Origin: Bacillota bacterium
GTDB taxonomy: Bacteria; Bacillota; Clostridia; Christensenellales; Aristaeellaceae
Length of the DNA stretch: 44,231 nucleotides
Assembly (NCBI GenBank): GCA_023402355.1
Contig: JAEXCG010000013.1
Coordinates: 1-44,231, forward strand
Direction of reading: 5' to 3'
Of this stretch, positions 7,746 through 16,047 are shown piece after piece. Made by a program: the position numbers and the translations under genes. How positions within the stretch are numbered: the stretch's first letter is position 1; each line of letters starts with the position of its first letter. The notes beneath the pieces were generated by a model that was not told the origin of the DNA, did no database searches, and worked only from the letters and a program-made list of their open reading frames with translations.

Positions 7746-9008
7746 TTACTTCACTTCATCCGGCGTGGCGACGCGGCCCATGACGGCCGAGGCGGCGGCT
7801 ACGGCGGGCGAGGCGAGGATGACCTCGCTGCCCGTGTGGCCCATGCGGCCCACAAAATTGCGGTTCGTGGTGGAGACGCAGCGCTCGCCGTCCGCGAGCA
7901 CGCCGCAGTGGCCGCCCAGGCAAGGTCCGCAGGTCGGCATGGTGAAGATCGCGCCCGCGTCCACGAAGACGTCCACGAGCCCTTCCTTGATCGCCTGCTT
8001 TACGACCTGCTGCGTGCCGGGAATCACGATGCAGCGCACGCGGTCGGATACCTGATGGCCCTTGAGGATCGATGCGGCGACGCGCAGGTCCTCGATGCGG
8101 CCGTTGGTGCAGGAGCCGATGACCGCCTGGTCGATCGCAAGCGCCGCGCAGTCCGCCGCGGGCTTCGTGTTGGAGGGCAGGTGCGGCAGCGAAACGGTGA
8201 GCGGCACCTGCGCCAGATCGATGACGACCTCCCTTACGTACTCCGCGTCCGGGTCGGCCTCCACCGCCTCCCATTTGCGCGTCACGCGGTCCTTGAGGTA
8301 CGCGCGCGTCAGGTCGTCCACAGGGAAGATGCCGTTCTTCGCGCCCGCCTCGATCGCCATGTTCGAGATGGTGAGGCGGCCCTCCATGGAAATCTCGCGC
8401 ACGCCCTCGCCGGCGAACTCCAGCGACATGTAGCGCGCGCCGTCCACGCCGATCTTGCCGATCAGGTAGAGGATGACGTCCTTGCCGCTGACGTAGGGAT
8501 TCAGCTTGCCGGTGAGCGTCACCTTCACGGCCTCCGGCACCTTGAACCAGGCCTGCCCGGTCGCCATGCCCGCCGCCATGTCCGTGGAGCCTACGCCCGT
8601 GGACATGCAGTTGAGCGCGCCGTAGGTGCAGGTGTGGCTGTCCGCGCCGATGATGACCTCGCCCGGCGCGCAAAGGCCCTGCTCCGGCAGCAGCGCGTGC
8701 TCGATGCCGGCCTTTCCGACCTCGAAGTAATGGACGATCTGCTGCTCGCGCGCAAAGGCGCGCATGTCCTTGGCCATCTGGGCGGACTTGATGTCCTTGT
8801 TCGGCGCGAAGTGATCCGGCACCAGCGCGATCTTCGCGGGGTCGAACACCTTCTTCGCGCCCATCTTTCGGAATTCGTTGATGGCGACCGGCGCCGTGAT
8901 GTCGTTGCCGAGCACGAGATCGAGCCTGCACATCAGCAGCTCGCCCGCCTTGCAGCTTTGAACGCCCGCGGCGCGCGCAAGAATTTTTTGTGTCATGGTC
9001 ATGCCCAT
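7746..9008 (-). CDS. leuC: 3-isopropylmalate dehydratase large subunit
   Basis: 420-residue aconitase-family catalytic subunit carrying the [4Fe-4S] cluster. The three cluster cysteines are visible: C300 in 'GSCTNGR', and C360 and C363 in 'TCGPCLGGHCG'. Other motifs are 'GADSHTCTYG' (121-130) and 'NRNFVGRMGH' near the C-terminus. The start at 9008 (MGMTMTQKI) has AGGAGG 10 nt upstream. The reading frame stays open further upstream only because it runs through the T-box leader; it should not be started at 9194. The length fits the about 420-residue LeuC type found with short LeuD. It is the first gene of leuCDB. Confidence 0.97.
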   Translation of the reverse strand: MGMTMTQKILARAAGVQSCKAGELLMCRLDLVLGNDITAPVAINEFRKMGAKKVFDPAKIALVPDHFAPNKDIKSAQMAKDMRAFAREQQIVHYFEVGKAGIEHALLPEQGLCAPGEVIIGADSHTCTYGALNCMSTGVGSTDMAAGMATGQAWFKVPEAVKVTLTGKLNPYVSGKDVILYLIGKIGVDGARYMSLEFAGEGVREISMEGRLTISNMAIEAGAKNGIFPVDDLTRAYLKDRVTRKWEAVEADPDAEYVREVVIDLAQVPLTVSLPHLPSNTKPAADCAALAIDQAVIGSCTNGRIEDLRVAASILKGHQVSDRVRCIVIPGTQQVVKQAIKEGLVDVFVDAGAIFTMPTCGPCLGGHCGVLADGERCVSTTNRNFVGRMGHTGSEVILASPAVAAASAVMGRVATPDEVK

Positions 9009-9045
9009 GAGGAAATCGCCTCCTGCTTCGTGTATTGGTGATAAC

Positions 9046-9083
9046 AAAAAATCCCTGCCTCTGCATGCGCAGGGGCAAGGATT
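9046..9083 (-). terminator. Regulated terminator of the leuCDB T-box
   Basis: A 13-bp stem with one mismatch and one G-U pair, a 4-nt loop and six T. It is mutually exclusive with the T-box antiterminator. Confidence 0.88.
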
Positions 9084-9313
9084 GTCATCGCTTACGGTAC
9101 CACCCTGGTTCGGTTCATCGCGCAGGCCTGCCGCCCGCTTGGTAAAACCCTCGACGCCTTCACGCGGCCATTCGTCCCGCCTTACTTCGTTCACGCGGGC
9201 AGCTCGGGAGTGAGCTATGCGCGCAGCTTTCGCACCGGCTCGCAGCCCCGCCGGCTCTCTGAAGCGTTTTTGCCGCGCCTTGTCTCCTTCATCGCCTTTA
9301 AAATATCGGATTG
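9046..9313 (-). ncRNA. T-box leader, probably leucine-specific, upstream of leuCDB
   Basis: The minus strand carries the T-box core AGGGTGGTACCG (about 9106-9095), which pairs with the uncharged tRNA acceptor end. It is followed by an intrinsic terminator whose stem (about 9083-9052, TCCTTGCCCCTGC with GCAGAGGCAGGGA) ends in TTTTTT at 9051-9046. Upstream is a Stem-I-like region with GAGAGCCGG and a pyrimidine-rich segment holding CTC at 9214-9212 followed by A. That is a plausible leucine specifier codon, in keeping with the downstream genes. An uncharged leucine tRNA should stabilise the antiterminator and switch on leuCDB. The 5' boundary is estimated from the promoter; the specifier is inferred without folding software. 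Confidence 0.9.
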
Positions 9314-9319
9314 GTGCTT

Positions 9320-9348
9320 ATTGTACACCAAGGCGCCTCCGGTGTCAA
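9320..9348 (-). promoter_or_regulatory. Sigma-A promoter of leuCDB
   Basis: TTGACA (9348-9343) and TACAAT (9325-9320) are separated by exactly 17 bp, in the 33-bp gap after hslU and just upstream of the T-box leader. Confidence 0.9.
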
Positions 9349-9361
9349 GCGCGTCTTTGCC

Positions 9362-9382
9362 AGGGCTCTCGTTTTGAGCCCT
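9362..9382 (-). terminator. Possible hslU terminator hairpin
   Basis: A 7-bp perfect stem (AGGGCTC / GAGCCCT) with a 7-nt A-rich loop starts at the last base of the hslU stop codon. It has no T run, so termination strength is doubtful. Confidence 0.4.
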
Positions 9383-10743
9383 TACAGGATGTAGCGCTTC
9401 AGGTCCTGCGCCACGGCGGCCTCGCCCAGATGCTCGCGCACGTAATCGCCGTTGATGTAGACGTCCACGTCCGGCATGTCGCCGCCCGCGTTGAAGGAGA
9501 TGTCCTCCAGCAGCTGCTCGAAGATCGTGTGCAGCCTGCGCGCGCCGATGTCCTCGTTCGTCTCGTTGGCGACGAAGGCCGCCAGCGCCAGCGCCTCCAG
9601 CGCGCTCTCGTCGAAGTGCAGGTGTACGTGATCGACCGCGAGCAGCGCCTCGTACTGCTTGGTGAGCGCGTTGTCCGTCTGGGTGAGGATGCGCTTCATG
9701 TCGTCCTGCGAGAGCGACTTGAGCGACACGCGCACGGGGAAGCGGCCCTGCAATTCGGGGATCAGATCGGTGACCTTCGCCACGTGGAACGCGCCCGCCG
9801 CGATGAAGAGCATGAAATCGGTCTTGACCGGGCCGTACTTGGTGTTGACGGTGGAGCCCTCCACGATGGGCAGGATGTCGCGCTGCACGCCCTCGCGCGA
9901 CACGTCCGGGCCGTGCCCGCCCGCCGAGCGCCCGGCGATCTTGTCGATCTCGTCGATGAAGACGATGCCGTCCTGCTCCGCCCGGCGCAGCGCCTCTTCG
10001 GTGACCGCGTCCATGTCGATGAGGTTCTGCTCCTCCTCGGCGGTCAGGATGCGGCGCGCCTCTGAGACCTTCATGCGGCGCATCTTGGTCTTCTTGGGCA
10101 TGAAGCCGCCCATCATGTCGCCGATGTTGACGCTCGCGCCGTTGATTTCCACGTTCTGCGGCGTATCCTCGACCTCGACCTCGATTTCGAGGTTCTCCAG
10201 CTCGCCGCGCATGAGCTGCCCGCGCAGGTCGTCGCGCTGGGTGGCGATGCGCTGCTGTTCCTCCGGGGGCACCTCCGGCTCCTTGGGCTTGTTGCCCAGC
10301 AGCAGGTCGATGGGGTTGGTCGGCTTCTTCTTGGGGTGCAGGATGATGCTCAGGATGCGGTCCTCCGCCAGCACGGTCGCCCGCGTCTTCACCTTTTCCG
10401 CCGCCTGGTCTTTGACGATGCGGATGGAGGCTTCTACCAGGTCGCGCACGATGGATTCCACGTCGCGGCCCACGTAGCCCACCTCGGTGAACTTTGTCGC
10501 CTCGACCTTGACGAACGGCGCGTCCACCAGCCTGGCCAGGCGGCGGGCGATCTCGGTCTTGCCCACGCCGGTCGGGCCGATCATCAGAATGTTCTTGGGG
10601 GTGACCTCCTCGCGCATCTCCTCCGGGAGCTGCGCACGGCGGTAGCGATTGCGCAGCGCGACCGCCACGGCGCGCTTGGCCTCGTCCTGGCCGATGATGA
10701 ATCGATCGAGCTCGCGCACGATCTCCTTGGGTGTAAGCTGCAT
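9382..10743 (-). CDS. hslU: ATP-dependent protease ATPase subunit HslU (ClpY)
   Basis: AAA+ unfoldase that feeds proteins to the HslV peptidase chamber in the cytoplasm. The 453 residues match the family. Walker A is 'GPTGVGKT' (56-63). The pore motif is 'EATKFTEVGYVGRDVES' (residues about 84-100, GYVG loop). Walker B is 'GIVFIDEIDKIA', and the C-terminus ends 'LKRYIL', the tail that docks into HslV. The intermediate (I) domain is present, with an expected charged stretch around residues 145-240. An AGGATTAAGAT-type site precedes ATG 10743. It lies 60 bp after hslV in the same operon. Confidence 0.97.
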   Translation of the reverse strand: MQLTPKEIVRELDRFIIGQDEAKRAVAVALRNRYRRAQLPEEMREEVTPKNILMIGPTGVGKTEIARRLARLVDAPFVKVEATKFTEVGYVGRDVESIVRDLVEASIRIVKDQAAEKVKTRATVLAEDRILSIILHPKKKPTNPIDLLLGNKPKEPEVPPEEQQRIATQRDDLRGQLMRGELENLEIEVEVEDTPQNVEINGASVNIGDMMGGFMPKKTKMRRMKVSEARRILTAEEEQNLIDMDAVTEEALRRAEQDGIVFIDEIDKIAGRSAGGHGPDVSREGVQRDILPIVEGSTVNTKYGPVKTDFMLFIAAGAFHVAKVTDLIPELQGRFPVRVSLKSLSQDDMKRILTQTDNALTKQYEALLAVDHVHLHFDESALEALALAAFVANETNEDIGARRLHTIFEQLLEDISFNAGGDMPDVDVYINGDYVREHLGEAAVAQDLKRYIL

Positions 10744-10803
10744 ATCTTAATCCTCCAGATCATTCGCTGTACGAGCGCGTTGGGGCGGCGCTATGCGCCC
10801 GCC

Positions 10804-11340
10804 TCAGACGTCCTCGACGATGACGTTGTGGTTCGTGTACACGCAGATGTCCGCCGCGATGTGCAGCGCTTTTTCCGCGATGTCGTGCGCGGAAAGCTCC
10901 GTGTTCTCGCACAGCGCGCGCGCCGCCGCCATGGCGTAGTTTCCGCCGGAGCCGACCGCCGCCACGCCGTCGTCGGGCACGATGACCTCGCCCGTGCCGG
11001 AGACGATCATCAGGTCGTCCCCGCCCGCGACGATCAGCATCGCGTCCAGCTTGCGCATCGCCTTGTCGCTGCGCCACTCCTGCGCCAGCTCCACCGCCGC
11101 GCGCTCCAGGTTGCCGCCGAACTGCGTCAGCTTTTCCTCAAAGCGCTCGCACAGCGAAAACGCGTCCGCGACCGAGCCCGCGAAGCCCGTCACGACCTTG
11201 CCGCCGAAGATGCGGCGCACCTTGTGCGCCGTCGCCTTGAAAATCGTATGTTCGCCCATCGTCACCTGCCCGTCGCCCGCGATGGCGATGTGCCCGTTCT
11301 TCTTGACGGCGCAGATGGTGGTGCCTCTCATCTCTACCAA
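10804..11340 (-). CDS. hslV: ATP-dependent protease peptidase subunit HslV (ClpQ)
   Basis: Threonine peptidase that forms the proteolytic core with HslU. The sequence begins MVEMRG-TTICAVKKNG. Family knowledge predicts cleavage of the short propeptide before TT, exposing Thr as nucleophile. 'GDGQVTMGEH', 'GFAGSVADAF' and 'VGSGGNYAMAAARAL' are conserved proteasome-fold motifs. The TTG at 11340 was chosen because AGGAGG (11354-11349) is 8 nt upstream; the ATG at 11331 would be 17 nt away. A promoter overlapping a perfect hairpin lies directly upstream, so hslVU is probably transcribed independently of trmFO. Confidence 0.95.
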   Translation of the reverse strand: MVEMRGTTICAVKKNGHIAIAGDGQVTMGEHTIFKATAHKVRRIFGGKVVTGFAGSVADAFSLCERFEEKLTQFGGNLERAAVELAQEWRSDKAMRKLDAMLIVAGGDDLMIVSGTGEVIVPDDGVAAVGSGGNYAMAAARALCENTELSAHDIAEKALHIAADICVYTNHNVIVEDV

Positions 11341-11383
11341 TTCCGTAACCTCCTGTCGCGGTCCATGCGGGGCCGCTTCCCTT

Positions 11384-11412
11384 ATTATAACGGAATGCGC
11401 CGGTCAGCGCAA
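11384..11412 (-). promoter_or_regulatory. Candidate sigma-A promoter for hslVU
   Basis: TTGCGC (11412-11407) and TATAAT (11389-11384) are 17 bp apart and lie about 45 bp upstream of the hslV start. The -35 element falls at the base of a long inverted repeat. Confidence 0.7.
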
Positions 11413-11436
11413 CGTGCTTGCCGCTGACCGGCGCAT
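11395..11436. repeat. Perfect 15-bp inverted repeat between trmFO and hslV
   Basis: ATGCGCCGGTCAGCG and its reverse complement are separated by 12 nt. T-rich sequence follows on the plus strand and a TATAAT on the minus strand, so for minus-strand transcription it is not a textbook terminator. It may end trmFO transcripts inefficiently or act on the hslVU promoter that overlaps it. Confidence 0.7.
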
Positions 11437-11471
11437 TTTTCCTGATTTGAACCTGCTTAACTGCCGAAGCT

Positions 11472-12803
11472 TCAGGCCTGTCCGCCGGGCTCGCCGTAAA
11501 AGTCCGCCCGCAGCGGGTTGGAGCGCAGCGCCTCGATCACGTTCAGGGCGCGCACGGCCACCTGCGCGTAGCGCTCCTGCTTGCCCTTCACGCGCCGCTC
11601 CAACGGATCTATCAGGCCGAAGTTCGCGTTCATCGGCTGAAAGCCGCCGCCCGCAGAGGAGATGTAGCGCGCCATGGCCCCAATCGCGGTGAGCCGCGTG
11701 AAGTCCACGGGCGCCTCGCCCCGCAGGCTTCTGGCCAGCGAAAGGCCCGCGACCAGGCCGGAGGCCGCGCTCTCCACGTAGCCCTCCACGCCGGTCATCT
11801 GCCCCGCGAAGTACACGCCGGGCCTTTGAATCATCTCATAGCGTTCGTTTAAAAAGCCCGGCGAGTGCAGGAAGGTGTTGCGGTGCATCACGCCGTAGCG
11901 CGCAAACTCCGCGTGCTCCAGCCCCGGGATCATCGAAAAGACGCGGCGCTGCTCGCCCCACTTGAGGCGGGTCTGAAAGCCGACGATGTTGTACAGCGTC
12001 GCCGCCGCGTCGTCCTGGCGAAGCTGCACCACCGCGAAGGGCTCGCGCCCCGTGCGCGGGTCCGGCAGACCCACGGGTTTCATCGGGCCGAAGGCCATCA
12101 CCATGCGCCCGCGCCGGGCCATCGTCTCGATGGGCATGCACCCCTCGAACACCTTCGCGTCGTCAAAGCCGTGCACGTCGGCCCCCTCGGCCGTGATCAG
12201 CGCCTCGTAAAAGGCGTCGTATTCCTCACGCGTCATGGGGCAGTTGAGGTAATCGTCTCCGCGGCCGTAGCGGCTCGCGCGGTACACCCGGTCCATGTTC
12301 AGCGACTCCTGCGTGACGATGGGCGCGGCCGCGTCGAAGAAGTTGAGCGTTTCAAGCCCCGGCAGGGCGGCGATCTTCTCCGCGAGCGCATCCGACGTGA
12401 GCGGCCCCGTGGCGACGACGCAGGGCGCCTGCGGAATGTCGGTCACCTCGCGGCAGACGATCTGAACCCGCTCGCACGCGGAAAGTGCCTGGGTGACGAA
12501 GCCGGAGAACGATTCGCGGTCCACCGCGAGCGCGCCGCCCGCGGGCACGCGCGAGGCGTCCGCCGCGCGCAGGATGAGGGAATCGAGCTGGCGCATCTCT
12601 TCCTTGAGTAGCCCCACCGCGTTGGTGAGCGCGTCGCCGCGAAGCGAGTTGGAGCAGACCAGTTCCGCAAAGCCCGCCGCGTGATGGGCGGGCGTGTACT
12701 TTTCGGGCTTCATTTCGACGAGGGTGACCTCGACGCCCCGTTTTTGCAGCTGCCAGGCGGCCTCGCAGCCCGCCAGGCCCGCGCCGACGACCGTCGCTCT
12801 CAT
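11472..12803 (-). CDS. trmFO: Methylenetetrahydrofolate-tRNA-(uracil-5-)-methyltransferase TrmFO
   Basis: FAD- and folate-dependent enzyme that makes 5-methyluridine at position 54 of tRNA, the form used by most Firmicutes in place of TrmA. 443 residues. The FAD site is 'VVGAGLAGCEAAWQL' (4-18), followed by 'CSNSLRGDALTNAVG', and a C-terminal 'GVYFAGQMTGVEGYVESAASGL' segment (GQMTGVEGYVES). The ATG at 12803 overlaps the topA stop as ATGA, and the reading frame should not be extended upstream into topA. It follows topA as in other Firmicutes; the xerC often found next is absent. Confidence 0.96.
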   Translation of the reverse strand: MRATVVGAGLAGCEAAWQLQKRGVEVTLVEMKPEKYTPAHHAAGFAELVCSNSLRGDALTNAVGLLKEEMRQLDSLILRAADASRVPAGGALAVDRESFSGFVTQALSACERVQIVCREVTDIPQAPCVVATGPLTSDALAEKIAALPGLETLNFFDAAAPIVTQESLNMDRVYRASRYGRGDDYLNCPMTREEYDAFYEALITAEGADVHGFDDAKVFEGCMPIETMARRGRMVMAFGPMKPVGLPDPRTGREPFAVVQLRQDDAAATLYNIVGFQTRLKWGEQRRVFSMIPGLEHAEFARYGVMHRNTFLHSPGFLNERYEMIQRPGVYFAGQMTGVEGYVESAASGLVAGLSLARSLRGEAPVDFTRLTAIGAMARYISSAGGGFQPMNANFGLIDPLERRVKGKQERYAQVAVRALNVIEALRSNPLRADFYGEPGGQA

Positions 12804-14908
12804 TCGTCCGTCTCCTGCCCCTCTTCCGGCACCTGCACCTCTACGCGGTGACGGCAGGTCTCGTTTGCGCAGATGTGCCACATCTCGCCCTTGCGTCCGC
12901 GCTTGAGCGTCATGTAGCTGCCGCAGACCGGGCACTTCTCCTTGACCGGCATATCCCACGAGACGAAGTCGCAGTCCGGGTAACGCTCGCAGCCGTAGAA
13001 CTTGCGCCCCCGACGCGACGTCTTTTCCAGCAGCTTGCCGCCGCACTTGGGGCAGGGCGCTTCGATCTCGATCTGAAGGGCCTTGGTGTTGCGGCAGTCC
13101 GGAAAGTTCGGGCAGGCGAGGAACTTGCCGTAGCGCCCGAGCTTGTAGACCATCATCGCGCCGCACTTGTCGCACACGACGTCGGACACCTCGTCCTTGA
13201 CCTTGACCTTTTCGATCTTCTGCTCGGCGTTTTCCAGCGTCTTTTCAAAGGGGCCGTAAAAGCGCCCGATGACCTCTTTCCAGGGCATCTCGCCCTCCTC
13301 CACCTCGTCGAGCTGCGCCTCCATGCCCGCGGTGAACTGAATGTCCACGATGTCCCTGAAGTATTCCTTCATCATCTCGGTGACCATCGTGCCCAGCTCC
13401 GTCGGGTACAGGCGCTTCTTTTCCCGCGTCACATAGCCGCGGGCGATGATCGTGGAGATCGTCGGCGCGTAGGTCGACGGGCGGCCGATGCCCTTTTCCT
13501 CCAGCGCGCGCACGAGCGAGGCCTCGGTGTAGCGCGCGGGCGGCTGCGTGAAGTGCTGCTCCGCGTCCGTCTCCACGATTTCCACCTGATCCCCCACGCT
13601 GGCCGCGATCTGGGTGTTGTCCACAGCCTCCTGCGCCTCGTCCTGCCCCTCCTCGTAGACGGCGGTGAAGCCCGCGAACTTGAGGTGCTCGCCGTAAAAG
13701 CGCAGGCCCACGCCCTCGCTTTCCATCTCCATCGTCAGCGTCTCGTAGACGGCGGGCGCCATCTGGCTGGCGACGAAGCGCAGGTAGACGAGGCGGTACA
13801 GGTTGTACTGATCCTTGGAAAGCGACGCCTTGACCTCCTCCGGGTGGCGGGAGATCAGCGTCGGGCGGATGGCCTCGTGCGCGTCCTGCGCGTTGGAGCG
13901 GCCCTTGTACACGTTGGGCTTTTCCGGCAGATACGCGTCGCCCCAGCGGCCCGCGATCATCTCGCGCACGTCCGCGACGGCCTCCTCCGACACGCGCACG
14001 GAATCCGTACGGATGTAGGAGATCAGGCCCTGCGTGCCCTCGCCCTCCAGATCCACGCCTTCGTAGAGCTGCTGGGCGATCTGCATGGTCTTGGCGGTGG
14101 TAAAGCCCAGCTTGCGCGAGGCCTCCTGCTGCAGGTTCGAGGTGGTGAACGGCGCGGCGGGGTTCTTGCGCCGCTCGCTCGCGCGAACGCTCTTCACCTC
14201 AAAGCGCGCATGCTCCACCCGCGCCTTCGCGGCGGCGGCCTCCTGCTCGCTGTGCAGCTCCGCCTTTTTCCCGTCCAGCGAGGTGAGGCGCACGTGAAAC
14301 TTCTGCCGTCCGAGCTGGGCCTTCGCGTTCACGTCCCAGTATTCCTCGGGGATGAACGAGTCGATCTCCTGCTCGCGGTCCACGATCATGCGCGTGGCGA
14401 CGGACTGCACGCGGCCCGCCGAAAGGCCCTTTTTGATCTTCATCCAAAGGAGCGGGCTGATCTTATAGCCGACCAGCCGGTCCAGCACGCGGCGCGCCTG
14501 CTGGGCGTTCACCAGCTCCATGTTGATCGGCCGCGGGGACTTCATGGCGTTTTTGACCGCCTTGTCCGTGATTTCGTGAAACTCCACGCGGCACGGCTCG
14601 GACGGGTCGATGCCCAGCACGTTTGAAAGGTGCCAGGAAATCGCCTCTCCCTCGCGGTCAGGGTCAGTCGCGAGGTAGATGCGGCTCGCGTTCTTCGCTT
14701 CCTTGCGGATTTTATCCAAAATTTCGCCGCGCCCGCGGATGGTGATGTACTTGGGTTCAAAGTCGTTTTCCACGTCCACGCCCATCTGCGACTTGGGCAG
14801 GTCACGCACGTGCCCCTGGGAGGCCTCCACCTTGTACGTGCGCCCCAGGAACTTGCCGATGGTGCGCGCCTTCGCGGGCGATTCGACGATGACGAGTTTA
14901 TAGTTCAA
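12800..14908 (-). CDS. topA: DNA topoisomerase I (type IA)
   Basis: Relaxes negative supercoils by transient single-strand cleavage. 702 residues. The Toprim domain carries 'ESPAKA' (9-14) and 'TDPDREGE' (81-88). The active-site tyrosine is Tyr298 in 'SYIRTDS'. Three C-terminal four-cysteine zinc ribbons are visible: CDKCG...CPNFPDC, CPKCG...CERYPDC and CPVCG...CANETC. The start is TTG at 14908, with GGAGGG about 8 nt upstream and the expected 'LVIVESPAKA' right after it. It lies 28 bp after dprA and is coupled to trmFO by ATGA. Confidence 0.97.
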   Translation of the reverse strand: MNYKLVIVESPAKARTIGKFLGRTYKVEASQGHVRDLPKSQMGVDVENDFEPKYITIRGRGEILDKIRKEAKNASRIYLATDPDREGEAISWHLSNVLGIDPSEPCRVEFHEITDKAVKNAMKSPRPINMELVNAQQARRVLDRLVGYKISPLLWMKIKKGLSAGRVQSVATRMIVDREQEIDSFIPEEYWDVNAKAQLGRQKFHVRLTSLDGKKAELHSEQEAAAAKARVEHARFEVKSVRASERRKNPAAPFTTSNLQQEASRKLGFTTAKTMQIAQQLYEGVDLEGEGTQGLISYIRTDSVRVSEEAVADVREMIAGRWGDAYLPEKPNVYKGRSNAQDAHEAIRPTLISRHPEEVKASLSKDQYNLYRLVYLRFVASQMAPAVYETLTMEMESEGVGLRFYGEHLKFAGFTAVYEEGQDEAQEAVDNTQIAASVGDQVEIVETDAEQHFTQPPARYTEASLVRALEEKGIGRPSTYAPTISTIIARGYVTREKKRLYPTELGTMVTEMMKEYFRDIVDIQFTAGMEAQLDEVEEGEMPWKEVIGRFYGPFEKTLENAEQKIEKVKVKDEVSDVVCDKCGAMMVYKLGRYGKFLACPNFPDCRNTKALQIEIEAPCPKCGGKLLEKTSRRGRKFYGCERYPDCDFVSWDMPVKEKCPVCGSYMTLKRGRKGEMWHICANETCRHRVEVQVPEEGQETDE

Positions 14909-14936
14909 ATCAGGAACCCTCCAGTGGGATTGTTAT

Positions 14937-16046
14937 TTATCGATCCAGGGCGTACATGCACCCCGGCAACTGCTTCATTATTTCCTTTATTTCCATCGTT
15001 GTCAAGAGCATATTTAATTTATCCGGCGCAAAACCGGTCTGTACGAGCAGTTCGTCAAAGGAGAGCGGTTCGTTTTTGAGCAGCTCCACGACCGTCTGCT
15101 CGTCCGCGTCGAGCGTGGGCGTGAGCTTGCCGCCGAAGGTGTCGGAGAGGAAGGAAAGCTGCGAATCGGGCATCTCCCAGCGCTGGCGATCGAGGATGTC
15201 CTGGGCGTTTCTGGCCATGAACGCGCCCTCCGTCAGCATTTGCAGGGGCATTTCGCTCATCGGCGCGTCCACGGGCCCCGGCATCGCGTACACGTCGCGC
15301 CCCTGATCGAGCGCCAGGTGCGCCGTAATCATCGCGCCGGAGCCGCGCGCCGCCTCCGTCACCAGCACCGCCGCGCTGATGCCGCTGATGATGCGGTTTC
15401 GCCGCGGGAAGTTCTGGGGGATCGGCTCCGCACCCGGCGCAAATTCGGAGACGATCGACCCGCCGGACTCGATCACGCGCGCAAAGAGCGCCGCGTTCTC
15501 CGGCGGATAGACGACGTCCGCCCCGCAGCCGAGCACCGCGATCGTGCGCCCGCCGCCCGACAGGCAGCCCACGTGCGCCGCCGTGTCCGTGCCGCGCGCC
15601 ATGCCCGACACGACCGTGACGCCCGCCTGCGATAGCTCCCGGCCAAAGCGCTCCGCCTGCCGAAGGCCGTAGCGCGTGGCCCGGCGTGAGCCGACGACCG
15701 CGACCGTGCGCGCGTCGGACAGGTCGGCCCTGCCGCGCACGAAGAGCACGGGCGGCGGATCGCCGATGTGCGAGAGCAGCGGCGGGTATTCCGCCTCGCC
15801 CAGGCACACGGCCTGCATGCCGCTACGCTGCATTTTCTCCATCATCGCGGAAAAATACGCGCGATTGCGCGCGGCGGCCATCTCTGGATAGGCGCGGTCG
15901 CCCAATACGCCCCGGGCGCGCTCGTCGAACTCGCCGTATACGCGCTCCGCGCTGCCGTACAGCGCGAGCAGCCTGCGAAAGCGCGTGGGCGTCACGCCCG
16001 GCACGCACGCCATCCAGGCCCAGAATGCCTTTTCCCGCTGCTCCAT
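14937..16046 (-). CDS. dprA: DNA-processing protein DprA
   Basis: Loads RecA onto incoming single-stranded DNA during natural transformation. 369 residues in three parts: a SAM-like N-terminal region (about 1-70), the Rossmann-like DprA core with 'VGSRRATRYGLRQAERF' and 'VSGMARGTDTAAH' plus 'FPRRNRIISG', and a winged-helix C-terminus (about 305-365, 'DELLVQTGFAPDKLNMLL'). The ATG at 16046 starts 1 nt after the yifB stop, so the two are coupled. Being next to yifB/comM keeps two recombination and transformation genes together. The presence of dprA alone does not show competence. Confidence 0.95.
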   Translation of the reverse strand: MEQREKAFWAWMACVPGVTPTRFRRLLALYGSAERVYGEFDERARGVLGDRAYPEMAAARNRAYFSAMMEKMQRSGMQAVCLGEAEYPPLLSHIGDPPPVLFVRGRADLSDARTVAVVGSRRATRYGLRQAERFGRELSQAGVTVVSGMARGTDTAAHVGCLSGGGRTIAVLGCGADVVYPPENAALFARVIESGGSIVSEFAPGAEPIPQNFPRRNRIISGISAAVLVTEAARGSGAMITAHLALDQGRDVYAMPGPVDAPMSEMPLQMLTEGAFMARNAQDILDRQRWEMPDSQLSFLSDTFGGKLTPTLDADEQTVVELLKNEPLSFDELLVQTGFAPDKLNMLLTTMEIKEIMKQLPGCMYALDR

Positions 16047-16047
16047 A

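Noticed and set aside
9009..9194. Extension of leuC to an upstream ATG at 9194
   Set aside because: This stretch is the T-box antiterminator and terminator; the encoded residues do not match LeuC, and a good ribosome binding site precedes 9008.
11329..11331. ATG at 11331 as hslV start
   Set aside because: It is 17 nt from AGGAGG, while the in-frame TTG at 11340 has ideal spacing. The mature N-terminus is the same either way.
12848..14626. A 592-codon plus-strand open frame
   Set aside because: Shadow of topA; low-complexity composition and no start signal.
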